Assembly: GCF_040049275.1 (NCBI RefSeq)
Contig: NZ_JBDZDT010000007.1
Location: 248,001-312,000 of the forward strand
Source: Aquabacter sp040049275
Lineage (GTDB): Bacteria > Pseudomonadota > Alphaproteobacteria > Rhizobiales > Xanthobacteraceae
Reading direction: 5' to 3'
DNA length: 64,000 nucleotides
Below, piece by piece: positions 16,019 to 25,243 of this stretch; position 1 is the stretch's first letter; every line of letters begins with the position of its first letter. Under the pieces are notes generated by a model that had not been told where the DNA came from, ran no database searches, and was given only the letters and a program-made list of their open reading frames with translations. A program made the translations under genes and the position numbers.

Positions 16019-16188
16019 ATTGGAAACGCGCTTCCGCCAGCGCCCCTACCCGCGCCGTTTCGGGGGCGAGGGTGGAGTGAAGCTTGGAGCTGCCTCAGGG
16101 CGGAAACCCTTTCGTTGGTGGTGTGGCCGCGAAGCCTGGACTTAGCTTTCGGCGTGCGCAACCATAACGCGATTAAGGGGAGGCAAGA

Positions 16189-17344
16189 ATGGAAGCGCGT
16201 GCACCTACGGTTCCTTCAGATTTTAGGGAACGTCTCATCGATCTCGCAAAGCGTGGGGTTCAGAACGCACCTCGCTGTGCGAATGAAGAATCCACGAAGA
16301 TGTTCCTCGTTCTGCCGCTTATAGGGTTTCTAGGTTACGATCATTTGGATCCTAACGAAGTGTTTCCTGAACATCATTGCGATTTCTCAGAGAAATATAA
16401 GAATAAAGTTGACTTTGCTATATTTTAGAGATGGATCTCCTGTCATTGCCATCGAGTGCAAGCAGGCGGGTGCGACAACTATGAGGGATGATCGCGGCCA
16501 ATTGAGAAGTTACTTCAACGCAGCGAAGACTGTAAAAATGGGCATCCTGAGGGATGGCTTAATTTGGGAGTTTTATGCGGATTCCGATTTGCCTAACATG
16601 ATGGATGAGAATCCATTTCTCCGCTTCGATATGAAAGACTTGGCTAAGGGCCAAGCGGAAGACTCTGCAGTCGAAGGGCTTTTTTCTCTTGGGAAAGCTG
16701 CATTTGATCCCGAAAATATAGGGGCAGAAGCGAAACGGAAGCACGTATATAATTCGGTTATCAATCAAATTACGGCGCTCGCGGAGGAGCCGTCCGACGC
16801 ATTCATTCGCGATCTTTTAAGCGCGGCCGGTTTCCAGCGCGTGTCGCAAAAGGCCGTGGAGGAATATCGCCCCACCGTGAAGGCAGCATTTCGCGACTTC
16901 ATCAGTCGGCGCATTCTACAACGTCTGGACCTCCCGCAGATGGAAATAGCAGCGAGAGCACCCGAGACCGTGACCCCTCTGCCGACATCCACATCTTCCG
17001 CTCCCCTTGATGAGCGAGTTCAGACCACCGAAACGGAATTAAGGGTCTTTGCTTGGGTAAAGCAGCGCCTAGCCTTCCTTGTCCGCGAGGACGCTTTGTT
17101 CAAAGAGATAGAGCATATTGCCTATCAGGATTTCCAAGGCAGCTTCGTCGTTTACTATAAGCGTCTGCGTGCGGGTCGGTTACTTGAGCTATATGAACCG
17201 CGTACGGGATCAAAAGAAACCCGCCTGAAAGTCGCCTTTCCCGCAGAGTCTGGCGCGCCCGAGCTTGAGATGTTCATAAGCGATCTGGCTGAGATGGATG
17301 AACCGCTTCTGGCCATCTTCAAAGCACGCGCATCAAAGGCGTGA
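16189..17344 (+). pseudogene. HsdR_N-type nuclease-like gene with a one-base frameshift
   Basis: Frame 1 (16189-16428, 79 residues) ends VDFAIF-stop; frame 2 continues RDGSPVIAIECKQAG to 17344. Removing one T from the TTTT at 16423-16426 fuses them into a protein of about 384 residues resembling orphan type I restriction enzyme N-terminal-domain proteins (HSDR_N_2, PD-(D/E)xK nuclease fold). The Asp of VDFAI and the ExK of IECKQ would be the active-site residues, so the shift falls between them. The C-terminal half (about 190-384) contains ELRVFAWVKQRLAFL and is of unknown role. The gene is visibly AT-richer than its neighbours, suggesting transfer. Sequencing error, decay or programmed shift cannot be told apart here. 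Confidence 0.75.
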
Positions 17345-17356
17345 AGACATAACAAG

Positions 17357-17455
17357 CGCCGTCATGCCTGGACTTGATCCGGGCATCCACGCCTCTCCCT
17401 TAAGCACCCACCCAGCGAAGCCCCGTGGACGGCCGGGACAAGCCCGGCCATGACT
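17357..17455. repeat. Intergenic two-arm palindromic repeat, copy 3
   Basis: Left arm CGTCATGCCTGGACTTGATC (GCCC subtype, degenerate), right arm GGCCGGGACAAGCCCGGCC (GGCC subtype). It lies between the convergent nuclease-like gene and enolase. Confidence 0.8.
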
Positions 17456-17488
17456 GTGGTGTTGGCGGAGAGGGTCGGCACGAACGAA

Positions 17489-17518
17489 AAATCCCCGGGT
17501 CAAGCCCGGGGATGATGA
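17489..17518. repeat. Solitary repeat arm (TCCCCGG subtype)
   Basis: ATCCCCGGGTCAAGCCCGGGGAT is a lone hairpin arm of the same family, of the subtype otherwise seen only as the right arm of the copy at 29307-29399. It sits about 20 bases beyond the enolase stop and may act in 3'-end formation. Confidence 0.65.
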
Positions 17519-17540
17519 GAGACGTAGCGGTCGAAACGCC

Positions 17541-18824
17541 TCAGGCCAGCGCTTTCAGCGCGGCCTTGCCGGCGTACTTCGCCGCATCGCCCAGTTCCTG
17601 CTCGATGCGCAGGAGCTGGTTGTACTTGGCGGTGCGGTCGGAGCGGGCGAGCGAGCCGGTCTTGATCTGCCCGCAATTGGTCGCCACCGCCAGATCGGCG
17701 ATGGTGGCATCCTCGGTCTCGCCGGAGCGGTGGGACATGACGGCGCGATAGCCCGCCTTGTGGGCCATCTCGACCGCGTCCAGCGTCTCGGTGAGCGAGC
17801 CGATCTGGTTCACCTTCACGAGGATGGCGTTGCCGGTGGCTTCCTTGATGCCGCGCGAAAGGCGGGTGACGTTGGTGACGAAGAGGTCGTCGCCCACCAG
17901 CTGGCACTTGGAGCCGATGGTGTCCGTGAGGAGCTTCCACCCCGCCCAGTCGTCCTCGGACATGCCGTCCTCGATGGTGACGATGGGATAGCGCGCGACG
18001 AGGTCGGCGAGGTACTTCACCTGCGCCTCGATATCCCGCACCTTGCCCTCGCCCTCATAGTGGTAGGCGCCGTCCTTGAAGAATTCGGTGGCGGCGCAGT
18101 CGAGGCCGATGAACACGTCCTCGCCCGGCTTGTAGCCGGCCTTCTCGATGGCCTTCATCACGAAGTCCAGCGCGGCTTCCGCCGAGGCGAGGTTGGGGGC
18201 GAAGCCGCCCTCATCGCCCACATTGGTGTTGTGGCCGGCATCCTTCAGGCCCTTCCGCAGGGTGTGGAAGATCTCGGCGCCCGTGCGCAGCCCTTCCGCG
18301 AAGGAGGGGGCGCCCGCCGGCAGGATCATGAATTCCTGGAAGTCGATGGGGTTGTCCGCATGGGCGCCGCCATTGATGATGTTCATCATGGGCACCGGCA
18401 GGGTGCGGGCGTTCACGCCGCCGACATAGCGGTAGAGGGGCAGGGAGGTGGCGAGCGCCGCCGCCTTCGCCACCGCCAGGGAGACGCCGAGAATGGCGTT
18501 GGCGCCGATGCGGGCCTTGTTGGGGGTGCCGTCCAGCTCGATGAGGGTGGTGTCGATCCTCACCTGGTCCTCGGCATCGAAGCCGCCGATGGCGTCGAAG
18601 ATCTCGCCGTTCACCGCATCCACTGCCTTCTGGACGCCCTTGCCGAGATAACGGCCCTTATCGCCGTCGCGCAGTTCCACCGCCTCGTGGGCGCCGGTGG
18701 AGGCACCGGAGGGCACCGCCGCGCGGCCGAGCGAGCCGTCTTCCAGGAGAACGTCCACCTCCACCGTGGGATTGCCCCGGCTGTCGAGGATTTCGCGGCC
18801 GATGATGTCGACGATGGCAGTCAT
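17541..18824 (-). CDS. eno: Enolase (phosphopyruvate hydratase)
   Basis: A 427-residue glycolytic enzyme converting 2-phosphoglycerate to phosphoenolpyruvate. It begins MTAIVDIIGREILDSRGNPT and contains the phosphate-binding SGASTGAHEAVELRDGD, the GDEGGFAPN loop, metal-site segments VTIEDGMSEDDW and LVGDDLFVTN, and the enolase signature LVKVNQIGSLTET followed by SHRSGETEDATIADLAVA. Length is standard. It is monocistronic, divergent from queF and convergent with the broken nuclease gene. Confidence 0.98.
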   Translation of the reverse strand: MTAIVDIIGREILDSRGNPTVEVDVLLEDGSLGRAAVPSGASTGAHEAVELRDGDKGRYLGKGVQKAVDAVNGEIFDAIGGFDAEDQVRIDTTLIELDGTPNKARIGANAILGVSLAVAKAAALATSLPLYRYVGGVNARTLPVPMMNIINGGAHADNPIDFQEFMILPAGAPSFAEGLRTGAEIFHTLRKGLKDAGHNTNVGDEGGFAPNLASAEAALDFVMKAIEKAGYKPGEDVFIGLDCAATEFFKDGAYHYEGEGKVRDIEAQVKYLADLVARYPIVTIEDGMSEDDWAGWKLLTDTIGSKCQLVGDDLFVTNVTRLSRGIKEATGNAILVKVNQIGSLTETLDAVEMAHKAGYRAVMSHRSGETEDATIADLAVATNCGQIKTGSLARSDRTAKYNQLLRIEQELGDAAKYAGKAALKALA

Positions 18825-18960
18825 GGAGCGTCCTTCCCTTTACGTTCGGCGCCTTCTAGCGCGATCGGTGCTGCCTTAGAAGGGGCGGAGGCAGCGGCAC
18901 CTTGCCCTCGCGATGGAGGAGAGTGATCTTCAGTGCCGTTGCGCCGTGCCAAAGGGCCAT

Positions 18961-19055
18961 CGTCATGGCCGGGCTTGTCCCGGCCATCCACGGGGCTCCG
19001 CGAGGTACCGCTTCGTGGATAGACGTGGATGCCCGGGACAAGCCCGGGCATGACG
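18961..19055. repeat. Intergenic two-arm palindromic repeat, copy 4
   Basis: A near-consensus copy: left arm CGTCATGGCCGGGCTTGTCC (GGCC subtype), right arm GGGACAAGCCCGGGCATGACG (GCCC subtype). It sits in the divergent gap between eno and queF (18825-19113), unusually close to two promoters. The rest of this gap shows nothing else recognisable. Confidence 0.85.
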
Positions 19056-19113
19056 AGTGTAAAGGGGTGGAGATCATCTGCCCCCGTTTGCGGGCACCAG
19101 GAGAACAGACAGA

Positions 19114-19566
19114 ATGACGGACGAGAAGCTCCAGCTCGGGCGCGAGACGTCGCTGCCGGCGGGACCGGAGGAGGCGGTGCTCGACCGCGTGCCCAATCCC
19201 CATCCCGACACGGATTATGTGGCCCGCTTCACCTGTCCGGAATTCACCTCGCTTTGCCCGGTCACCGGGCAGCCGGATTTCGCGCATCTTGTGATTGATT
19301 ATGTTCCGGCTAATTACCTTGTGGAATCCAAGTCGCTGAAGCTCTATCTCGCCTCCTTCCGCAACCATGGCGCTTTCCACGAAGATTGCACCGTTGCCAT
19401 CGGCAAGCGTCTGGTGGGGCTGCTGGAACCCCGTTTCTTCCGGATCGCCGGCTACTGGTATCCGAGGGGGGGCATCCCCATCGATGTTTTCTGGCAGACT
19501 GGCGTCCTGCCGAGCGGCGCCTGGCTCCCGGACACGGGCGTCGCGCCGTATCGGGGGAGGGGTTAG
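19114..19566 (+). CDS. queF: NADPH-dependent 7-cyano-7-deazaguanine reductase QueF
   Basis: A 150-residue unimodular QueF (T-fold), reducing preQ0 to preQ1 in queuosine tRNA modification. The thioimide-forming Cys48 is in SLCPVTGQPDF with Asp55; the QueF motif ESKSLKLY is at 71-78 and the substrate-binding FHED near 88-91. Length fits the short (YkvM-type) form. It is followed after 3 bases by a DUF1835 gene, so the two are probably cotranscribed, though I know of no functional link. Confidence 0.96.
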   Translation: MTDEKLQLGRETSLPAGPEEAVLDRVPNPHPDTDYVARFTCPEFTSLCPVTGQPDFAHLVIDYVPANYLVESKSLKLYLASFRNHGAFHEDCTVAIGKRLVGLLEPRFFRIAGYWYPRGGIPIDVFWQTGVLPSGAWLPDTGVAPYRGRG

Positions 19567-19569
19567 CGC

Positions 19570-20577
19570 ATGCCCAAGCTCATCGTCACGAACGGGGATT
19601 CCGCCGCCGGCAATATCAGGGAGGCCGGCATCCATGGGCATCTCCTGGAATGGCGGGACATGCTCCATGACGGGCCTGTGCCGGCGGACGACGATCTGGA
19701 GGTCGTCTCCGACACGCGCGCCGCCTACCTTGCGGAGACCTTCGGCCTGGAATTCGATTCCGTCCGCTCCGACTTCGCGCAGCGGGACGGGCAGATCGGC
19801 GCCCACATCGCCTATCGCGATGTGGAGCTTTGGTTCGAGCATGATCTCTACGACCAGCTCCAGCTCATCCAGCTTTTGGCCTTCTTCGCGCACGAGCCGG
19901 AACGCCTCGGCCTGAAGCTGGTGCAGGCGGACGATTATCTCGGCGCCATGGGGCCGGAGGCCATCTGCGCGCTTGTGCCCAAGGCCGCGCCCATCACCGC
20001 CATGCAGCTTGAGGCGGGGCAACACGCCTGGGCCGCCTTCACGGCGCCGACGCCCACGGCGATGGCCGGGCTTGCCGCCGCGCCCATTCCCGAGCTTCCA
20101 TTTCTTGCTCCCGCCTTCCGGCGCTCCCTCTGCGAGCTGCCGGCGCCGGGCAACGGCCTCTCCCTCACTGAGGAACGCATCCTGCGCGCCCTCGTGGACG
20201 GACCCCGGAAGGTCGGCCACCTGTTCGGGGCAGTGACGGCGCAGGATGAGGCGAAGTTCCTCGCCGATCTGCCCTTCTTCCAGCGGGTGGACGCTTTGGC
20301 CTTTGCCCGCGAGCCCCTCATCACGGGCGTGCCGTTCCGCGCCAATGAATGCCGACCGTTCACGCCCGCGGAGGAGCAGAGCCCGCAGGAGCGGACCTAT
20401 CGTGCTTTTGCCGGGACGGAAATCGCGCTGACCCCGGCAGGGGAGGCGGCGCTGAAGGGCGAATTCGACCACGCCGCCGAGAACCGCGTCGACCGCTGGC
20501 TTGGCGGAACCCACATCCGGCCGAACGCGCTCTGGCGCTATGACCGGACGACGCAGCGGCTTAAAGACCCGAACTGA
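19570..20577 (+). CDS. DUF1835-domain protein
   Basis: A 335-residue cytosolic protein starting 3 bases after queF. The N-terminal domain (about 1-125) matches the DUF1835 pattern: VTNGDSAAGNIREAGI, LEWRDMLHDGPVP, then WFEHDLYDQLQLIQLL. The C-terminal half, with LTEERILRALVDGP and later NRWLGGTHI-like residues, looks like the alpha-helical region usually found with DUF1835 in the longer family members. The function is not established; the conserved Asp/His/Trp residues suggest an enzyme. No membrane segment or signal peptide. Confidence 0.8.
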   Translation: MPKLIVTNGDSAAGNIREAGIHGHLLEWRDMLHDGPVPADDDLEVVSDTRAAYLAETFGLEFDSVRSDFAQRDGQIGAHIAYRDVELWFEHDLYDQLQLIQLLAFFAHEPERLGLKLVQADDYLGAMGPEAICALVPKAAPITAMQLEAGQHAWAAFTAPTPTAMAGLAAAPIPELPFLAPAFRRSLCELPAPGNGLSLTEERILRALVDGPRKVGHLFGAVTAQDEAKFLADLPFFQRVDALAFAREPLITGVPFRANECRPFTPAEEQSPQERTYRAFAGTEIALTPAGEAALKGEFDHAAENRVDRWLGGTHIRPNALWRYDRTTQRLKDPN

Positions 20578-20697
20578 AGGGCGCGAGCTTCGCCGTCATA
20601 GATTCTGCCCGAACCGCGCGCATTCTGGCTGGTAACGAACCCGAAGCGCCGCTGTTGCGTTATGGCAACGCCGAATGTCGCGCGAATGGAGGCAGTC

Positions 20698-21570
20698 ATG
20701 AAATGGGAGGATTTCCGCTCCAGCGGCAATGTGGAGGACCGGCGCGGCATGGGCATGCCGGGCGGGGCCGGCGGCCTGGGCATTGGCACGATCATCGTGG
20801 TGGGCCTCGTCGGCTGGGCGCTCGGCATCAATCCCCTGGTCCTGCTCTCCGGCCTTGAAAGCCTCCAGGGTGGCGGCTCGGGCTACGAGCAGAGCGCGCA
20901 GCCCCAGGGCAAGCAGGGCGCCCCGTCCGACCAGCTCGGCCGCTTCGCCTCGACCGTCCTCGCCCAGACCGAGGATGTGTGGACCGACATCTTCCGCCAG
21001 CAGGGCCGCACCTATAAGGACCCGACCATGGTGCTGTTCTCCGGCGCCACGCGCTCGGCCTGCGGCGGGGCGTCCTCCGCCATGGGGCCGTTCTATTGTC
21101 CGCTGGACCAGAAGGTCTATCTCGACCTCACCTTCTTCCAGGAGATGAAGACGCGCTTCCGCGCGCCCGGCGATTTCGCCAATGCCTATGTAATCGCCCA
21201 TGAGGTGGGCCACCATGTGCAGAACCTCATCGGCATCCTGCCCAAGGTGCAGGAAGCCCAGCGCGCCGCCGGCAACCGTGCCGAGGCGAATGCGCTGTCC
21301 GTGCGCGTTGAGCTGATGGCCGACTGCTTTGCGGGCGTGTGGGCCAACCACGCCAATGAGCGCTTCCGCATCCTGGAGCCCGGCGACGTGGAGGAGGCGC
21401 TCAATGCCGCGAGCGCCATCGGCGACGACCGGCTCCAGAAGCAGTCCCAGGGCACGGTGGTGCCGGATTCATTCACCCACGGCACCTCGCAGCAGCGCGT
21501 GACCTGGTTCACGCGCGGCCTGAAGACGGGCTCCATGCAGCAATGCAACACCTTGCAGGGGGCCATTTGA
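20698..21570 (+). CDS. Neutral zinc metallopeptidase (YpfJ family)
   Basis: A 290-residue membrane-anchored protein of the YpfJ/KPN_02809 family. It begins MKWEDFRSSGNVEDRRG, followed by a glycine-rich stretch and one transmembrane segment (about 27-50), then an extracytoplasmic metallopeptidase-like domain with the zinc motif HEVGHHVQ and the downstream ELMADCFAGVWA. The start at 20698 has GGAGG 6 bases upstream and matches the family N-terminus; an in-frame ATG at 20662 would add 12 unlike residues. Physiological substrate unknown. Its stop overlaps the moaB start (TGATG). Confidence 0.88.
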   Translation: MKWEDFRSSGNVEDRRGMGMPGGAGGLGIGTIIVVGLVGWALGINPLVLLSGLESLQGGGSGYEQSAQPQGKQGAPSDQLGRFASTVLAQTEDVWTDIFRQQGRTYKDPTMVLFSGATRSACGGASSAMGPFYCPLDQKVYLDLTFFQEMKTRFRAPGDFANAYVIAHEVGHHVQNLIGILPKVQEAQRAAGNRAEANALSVRVELMADCFAGVWANHANERFRILEPGDVEEALNAASAIGDDRLQKQSQGTVVPDSFTHGTSQQRVTWFTRGLKTGSMQQCNTLQGAI

Positions 21571-22133
21571 TGCCCGGTATCGATGAGACGCGCCCGTTCG
21601 TTGCGTTGAAGATCGCCGTCCTCACCGTGTCCGACAGCCGGGACCTCGCGAGCGACAAGTCCGGCGCGACGCTCACCGAGCGTATCGCCGGCGCCGGCCA
21701 CGTCCTGGCCGCCCGCGACATCGTCCCGGACGAGGTGGAGCATATCCGCGAGGTGGTGAAGGACTGGATCTCCAACCCCGCCATCGACGTGGTGATCACC
21801 ACGGGCGGCACCGGCTTCACCGGGCGCGACGTGACGCCCGAGGCGCTGGAGCCCTTGTTCGAGAAGCGCATGGAGGGCTTCTCCACGGTCTTCCACATGA
21901 TCTCCCACGCCAAGATCGGCACCTCGACGCTGCAGAGCCGGGCGACGGCCGGGGTGGCGAACTCCACCTACATCTTCTGCCTTCCCGGCTCTCCCGGTGC
22001 CTGCCGGGATGGGTGGGACGAGATCCTCGCGAACCAGCTCGACCTGCGCTACCGCCCCTGCAACTTCGTAGAGATCCTGCCGCGGCTGGACGAGCACCTG
22101 AAGCGCGAGAAGGCGAAGGGCGCGGTGGTTTAG
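21570..22133 (+). CDS. moaB: Molybdenum cofactor biosynthesis protein B
   Basis: A 187-residue MoaB/MogA-fold protein, which adenylates molybdopterin or supports Mo cofactor maturation. Motifs: VLTVSDSRDLASDKSG, the nucleotide/pterin loop TTGGTGFTGRDVTPEA, and FCLPGSPGACRDGWDEIL. The ATG at 21570 overlaps the metallopeptidase stop and has AGGGGG upstream; an upstream in-frame ATG at 21543 would read into the previous gene. Length is typical of alphaproteobacterial MoaB. Confidence 0.94.
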   Translation: MPGIDETRPFVALKIAVLTVSDSRDLASDKSGATLTERIAGAGHVLAARDIVPDEVEHIREVVKDWISNPAIDVVITTGGTGFTGRDVTPEALEPLFEKRMEGFSTVFHMISHAKIGTSTLQSRATAGVANSTYIFCLPGSPGACRDGWDEILANQLDLRYRPCNFVEILPRLDEHLKREKAKGAVV

Positions 22134-22158
22134 GGGCGCCCGGCTCTGCCGCACAGCG

Positions 22159-22254
22159 CTGTCATGCCCGGGCTTGTCCCGGGCATCCACGTCCATCCCC
22201 TAGCTCGTACCTGGCGGAGCTCCGTGGATGGCCGGGACAAGCCCGGCCATGACG
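22159..22254. repeat. Intergenic two-arm palindromic repeat, copy 5
   Basis: Left arm TCATGCCCGGGCTTGTCCC (GCCC subtype), right arm GGCCGGGACAAGCCCGGCC (GGCC subtype). It lies between convergent moaB and the lipid kinase gene. Confidence 0.85.
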
Positions 22255-22299
22255 ACGGGAAAAGTGGCGAAGCCGCTCATTTCTGAGTGTCGATTGGCT

Positions 22300-23232
22300 C
22301 TAAGCTGCGCTCTCCGGCAGCGGCACCTCCCGCTGCCACTGCACCGCTCCGGGCGGCACCAGCAGTGTCAGGGCCTTGGGCTTGATCTCGAAGCGCAGCG
22401 GCATGGCCTCGCGGGTGATCTCCCCGTCGGTCGCCACCCATCCGCGCTTGCGGTGGATGGCGTTGATGGTGATGCTTTTCCCGGAGAAGGAATGGATGCC
22501 GGGATTGTCGCGCCACGCCTGGATCAAAAGGTCCGCCCCCGCCTTCACGCGGGCCAGCGCGCCGCGCTCCTCGGCGATGTGGACCTCCAGTTCCCCCGCA
22601 TCGAGGCGCGAGCGGTGCCAGCCGGCGCCGTCGAATGCGTTATTGGTCACCAGCGCCGCATAGGCGTCCAGCGACACGCGCCGCCCGTCCACCTCGATGT
22701 CGAGGCACAGCCGGCCGGAGCGCGCCAGCGCCTTGCCCAGCGCCAGGAACCAGCCGGAAACGCGGCCGTGGGTCTGGCGCATGGCTTCCCGCGCCAGCGC
22801 CATCTGGCTGAAGAAGCCGATGCCTGACACCCCATGGAAGGCCCGGCCGTTGAGTGTTGCGAGGTCGATGCGCATGGGCTCGGCCTCGTGCAGCGCCTTC
22901 AGCGCGCCGGGCAGGTCGCGCGGCAGGCCGATATCGTAGGCGAGCAGGTTCATGGTGCCCAGCGGCAGGACGCCGAGGGTGACGTCGGTACCGCACAGCA
23001 CCGAGGCGGCATAGCTCACCGTGCCGTCGCCGGCGCCGACGATGAGGGTGTCGTAGCCGAGTTTCGGCGCGGTGCGGATGGCATGGGCCATGCCCTCGCC
23101 CTCGCGCACCATCACGTCCACATCATTGGACGGCCCGGTGAGCGCGGCGTCCACTTCCGTGCGCACGCGCTCCGAGCCAAGATCGAGGATCGTTCCGGCT
23201 TTGGCGTTGAGGATGACGAGGATGCGGCCCAT
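22300..23232 (-). CDS. Diacylglycerol/sphingosine kinase-family lipid kinase
   Basis: A 310-residue DAGK catalytic-domain protein (YegS-like). The nucleotide loop GAGDGTVSYAA and the second motif LGVLPLGTMNLLAYD are both present, followed by a beta-rich C-terminal domain (about 150-300). It would phosphorylate diacylglycerol or a related lipid alcohol with ATP at the inner membrane. The ATG at 23232 (MGRILVILN) is favoured over a GTG two codons upstream because GGAG lies 7 bases before it. Monocistronic. Confidence 0.87.
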   Translation of the reverse strand: MGRILVILNAKAGTILDLGSERVRTEVDAALTGPSNDVDVMVREGEGMAHAIRTAPKLGYDTLIVGAGDGTVSYAASVLCGTDVTLGVLPLGTMNLLAYDIGLPRDLPGALKALHEAEPMRIDLATLNGRAFHGVSGIGFFSQMALAREAMRQTHGRVSGWFLALGKALARSGRLCLDIEVDGRRVSLDAYAALVTNNAFDGAGWHRSRLDAGELEVHIAEERGALARVKAGADLLIQAWRDNPGIHSFSGKSITINAIHRKRGWVATDGEITREAMPLRFEIKPKALTLLVPPGAVQWQREVPLPESAA

Positions 23233-23298
23233 CTTCACGCTCCAGGATGCGGCAGGGACGAGGTTGGTCTAATGTTTCGGCCCGTAAGGAGCGTTGAG

Positions 23299-23700
23299 AT
23301 GGCATCCGAAACCGCACCCGTTGGCAAGCCTTCCATCCTGCGCCTCCGCGCGGGCCTGCTCCTGCTGGCGGCGCTGCTGATGTTCTGCATATCGTCCGGC
23401 CGCTTTGTTGCAGTGCAATTCGGCCTCGGCTGGATCTGGGGCACGATCTGCGCGCTCGTGGTGGCGGCGCTGATCGGGTTCGGTCTGACGCAACTGACCC
23501 GCAAAATCTATTTCCTCCTCGCCGCCGTGATCACGCTTGTGACCACCTATTTCGCCTTCGACTTCCTGCGCGGGGCGCTCGGATGGTCCGGCACCACGGC
23601 TTTCATCTTCGCGCTTGTGCCTTTCGTGGTGTTGGCGGCCGCCTTCTGGGATTTCCGGCGGCTCAAGCTGGAGGTGACGGGCTGGCTCAACAGCCCTTAG
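23299..23700 (+). CDS. Small integral membrane protein, unknown function
   Basis: A 133-residue protein with four predicted membrane segments (about 17-35, 45-63, 68-87 and 95-115), starting at an ATG with AAGGAGCG upstream. It has a short cytosolic head and a basic/aromatic C-terminus (WDFRRLKLEVTGWL). I do not recognise a named family. It is divergent from the lipid kinase gene across a 66-base gap and is followed by another small membrane protein on the same strand, so the two may be cotranscribed. Confidence 0.7.
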   Translation: MASETAPVGKPSILRLRAGLLLLAALLMFCISSGRFVAVQFGLGWIWGTICALVVAALIGFGLTQLTRKIYFLLAAVITLVTTYFAFDFLRGALGWSGTTAFIFALVPFVVLAAAFWDFRRLKLEVTGWLNSP

Positions 23701-23760
23701 GTCAAGTGGGAACCCGAGCGTCGCCATTGGGGTTCCAAGCCCGAAACCGGAGCTTGGACC

Positions 23761-23970
23761 ATGCTGAAGTATGCGGTGATCTTTCTCATCATCTCGATCC
23801 TCGCCGGGGCGATGGGCTTCATGAACATTTCGGCCGTCGCGCGGCGCGTCTCCTTCGTGCTGTTCGGCGTCTTCCTGGCCATGGCGGCGCTGGTGCTGCT
23901 GTTCTTCGTTCTTTTGGACAAGGCCACCAGCCAGAGCGTGCTCATGTACGCCCTTCCGATGCTCGCCTGA
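23761..23970 (+). CDS. DUF1328/YtjA-like small membrane protein
   Basis: A 69-residue protein with two hydrophobic helices (about 4-24 and 34-52). The N-terminus MLKYAVIFLIISILAGAMGF and the SAVARRVSFVLFGVF segment resemble the DUF1328 (YtjA) family, which are small membrane proteins of unknown function, but the C-terminal 20 residues are longer than usual. GGAG precedes the ATG. Assignment is by overall pattern only. Confidence 0.6.
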   Translation: MLKYAVIFLIISILAGAMGFMNISAVARRVSFVLFGVFLAMAALVLLFFVLLDKATSQSVLMYALPMLA

Positions 23971-24082
23971 GGCGAATTGCTGCTCCGCCGAAAGACTGTT
24001 GAGCCTCGCGAATTCCCGTCCTAGCCTGCTTTAGGTGAAGCCGAACGAACGGCTTCCCGGGACCTTCGAGAGGAGAACTGAC

Positions 24083-25189
24083 ATGCGTCGCCTTGCCCTT
24101 GCGGCCGCGGCTGGATTGATCGCCCTCGGCACTCTGCCGGCGGCGGCCCAGCAGAAGGTGGTGAACGTCTTCAACTGGTCGGACTATATCGACCAATCCG
24201 TGCTTGAGGACTTCACCAAGGAAACCGGCATCAAGGTTCGCTACGACGTCTTCGACAGCAACGAGGTGCTGGAAACCAAGCTTCTGGCCGGCAAGACCGG
24301 GTATGACGTGGTGGTGCCCTCGGGCTCCTTCATGCAGCGCCAGATCAAGGCCGGCGTGTTCCAGAAGCTGGACAAGTCCAAGCTGCCGAATCTGCAATAT
24401 GTCTGGCCTGAGATCGCCCAGCGCCTCGCGGTCTACGATCCCGGAAACGAATATGCCGTGAACTACATGTGGGGCACCACGGGCATCGGCTACAATGTCG
24501 ACATGGTGAAGCAGCGGCTCGGCGAGATCCCCATGAACACCTGGGACATCGTCTTCAAGCCGGAGAACCTGTCCAAGCTGAAGGATTGCGGCGTCTATTT
24601 CCTCGACGGCCCGGAAGAGGTGATCCCCTCCGCCCTGCGCTATATCGGGCTTGATCCCGACTCGAAGAACCCCGACGACATCGCCAAGGCCGGCGAGATG
24701 CTCATGAAGGTGCGGCCCTTCATCCGGAAGTTCGATTCGGGCGGCATCATCAACGCGATTGCGCGTGGCGATATCTGCATCGCCGTTGCCTGGTCGGGCG
24801 ACATGTTCCAGGCCAAGGCCCGCGCCGAGGAAGCAGCCAAGAAGAGCAAGAAGAAGCCCATCAACATCAACTATGTCATCCCCAAGGAAGGGGCGCTGAT
24901 GTGGTTCGACAACTTCGCCATCCCGAAGGATGCGAAGAACGTGGATGAGGCGCTGGCTTTCATCAACTATATGAGCCGGCCGGAAGTGGCGGCGAAGAAC
25001 ACCAACTTCATCTCCTATGCCAACGGAAATCTTGCCTCGCAGAAGTTCGTGGACAAGGAGATCCTGGACAACCCGTCCATCTATCCGGACAAGGAGACCT
25101 TCTCGCGCCTGTTCACCGTGACCACCTACCCGCAGGACGTCCAGCGCGTGGTGACGCGCACCTGGACGAGTTTCAAGCGGGGGAAGTGA
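24083..25189 (+). CDS. Spermidine/putrescine ABC transporter substrate-binding protein (PotD/PotF-like)
   Basis: A 368-residue periplasmic binding protein with a Sec signal (MRRLALAAAAGLIALGTLPAAA) and the polyamine-receptor features VFNWSDYID, VPSGSFMQRQIKAG, VNYMWGTTGIGYN and a C-terminal RPEVAAKNTNFI block. It is closer to PotF (putrescine) than PotD by overall pattern. AGAGGAGA precedes the ATG; an earlier in-frame ATG lacks a ribosome binding site. The ATPase and permease genes of a polyamine importer are not adjacent, so it is an orphan receptor here. Confidence 0.92.
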   Translation: MRRLALAAAAGLIALGTLPAAAQQKVVNVFNWSDYIDQSVLEDFTKETGIKVRYDVFDSNEVLETKLLAGKTGYDVVVPSGSFMQRQIKAGVFQKLDKSKLPNLQYVWPEIAQRLAVYDPGNEYAVNYMWGTTGIGYNVDMVKQRLGEIPMNTWDIVFKPENLSKLKDCGVYFLDGPEEVIPSALRYIGLDPDSKNPDDIAKAGEMLMKVRPFIRKFDSGGIINAIARGDICIAVAWSGDMFQAKARAEEAAKKSKKKPININYVIPKEGALMWFDNFAIPKDAKNVDEALAFINYMSRPEVAAKNTNFISYANGNLASQKFVDKEILDNPSIYPDKETFSRLFTVTTYPQDVQRVVTRTWTSFKRGK

Positions 25190-25205
25190 GCGCGCACGCC
25201 CAAAC

Positions 25206-25236
25206 GGCAATGGCCCGGCTGCACCGGGCCATTGCC
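25206..25236. terminator. Strong hairpin terminator
   Basis: A perfect 13-bp stem, GGCAATGGCCCGG / CCGGGCCATTGCC with a 5-base loop, lies between the convergent putrescine-binding protein gene and the membrane protein gene at 25244. A T-run is lacking on the + side and short on the - side, so it may be bidirectional or only a 3'-stabilising stem. Confidence 0.65.
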
Positions 25237-25243
25237 GGCACGA

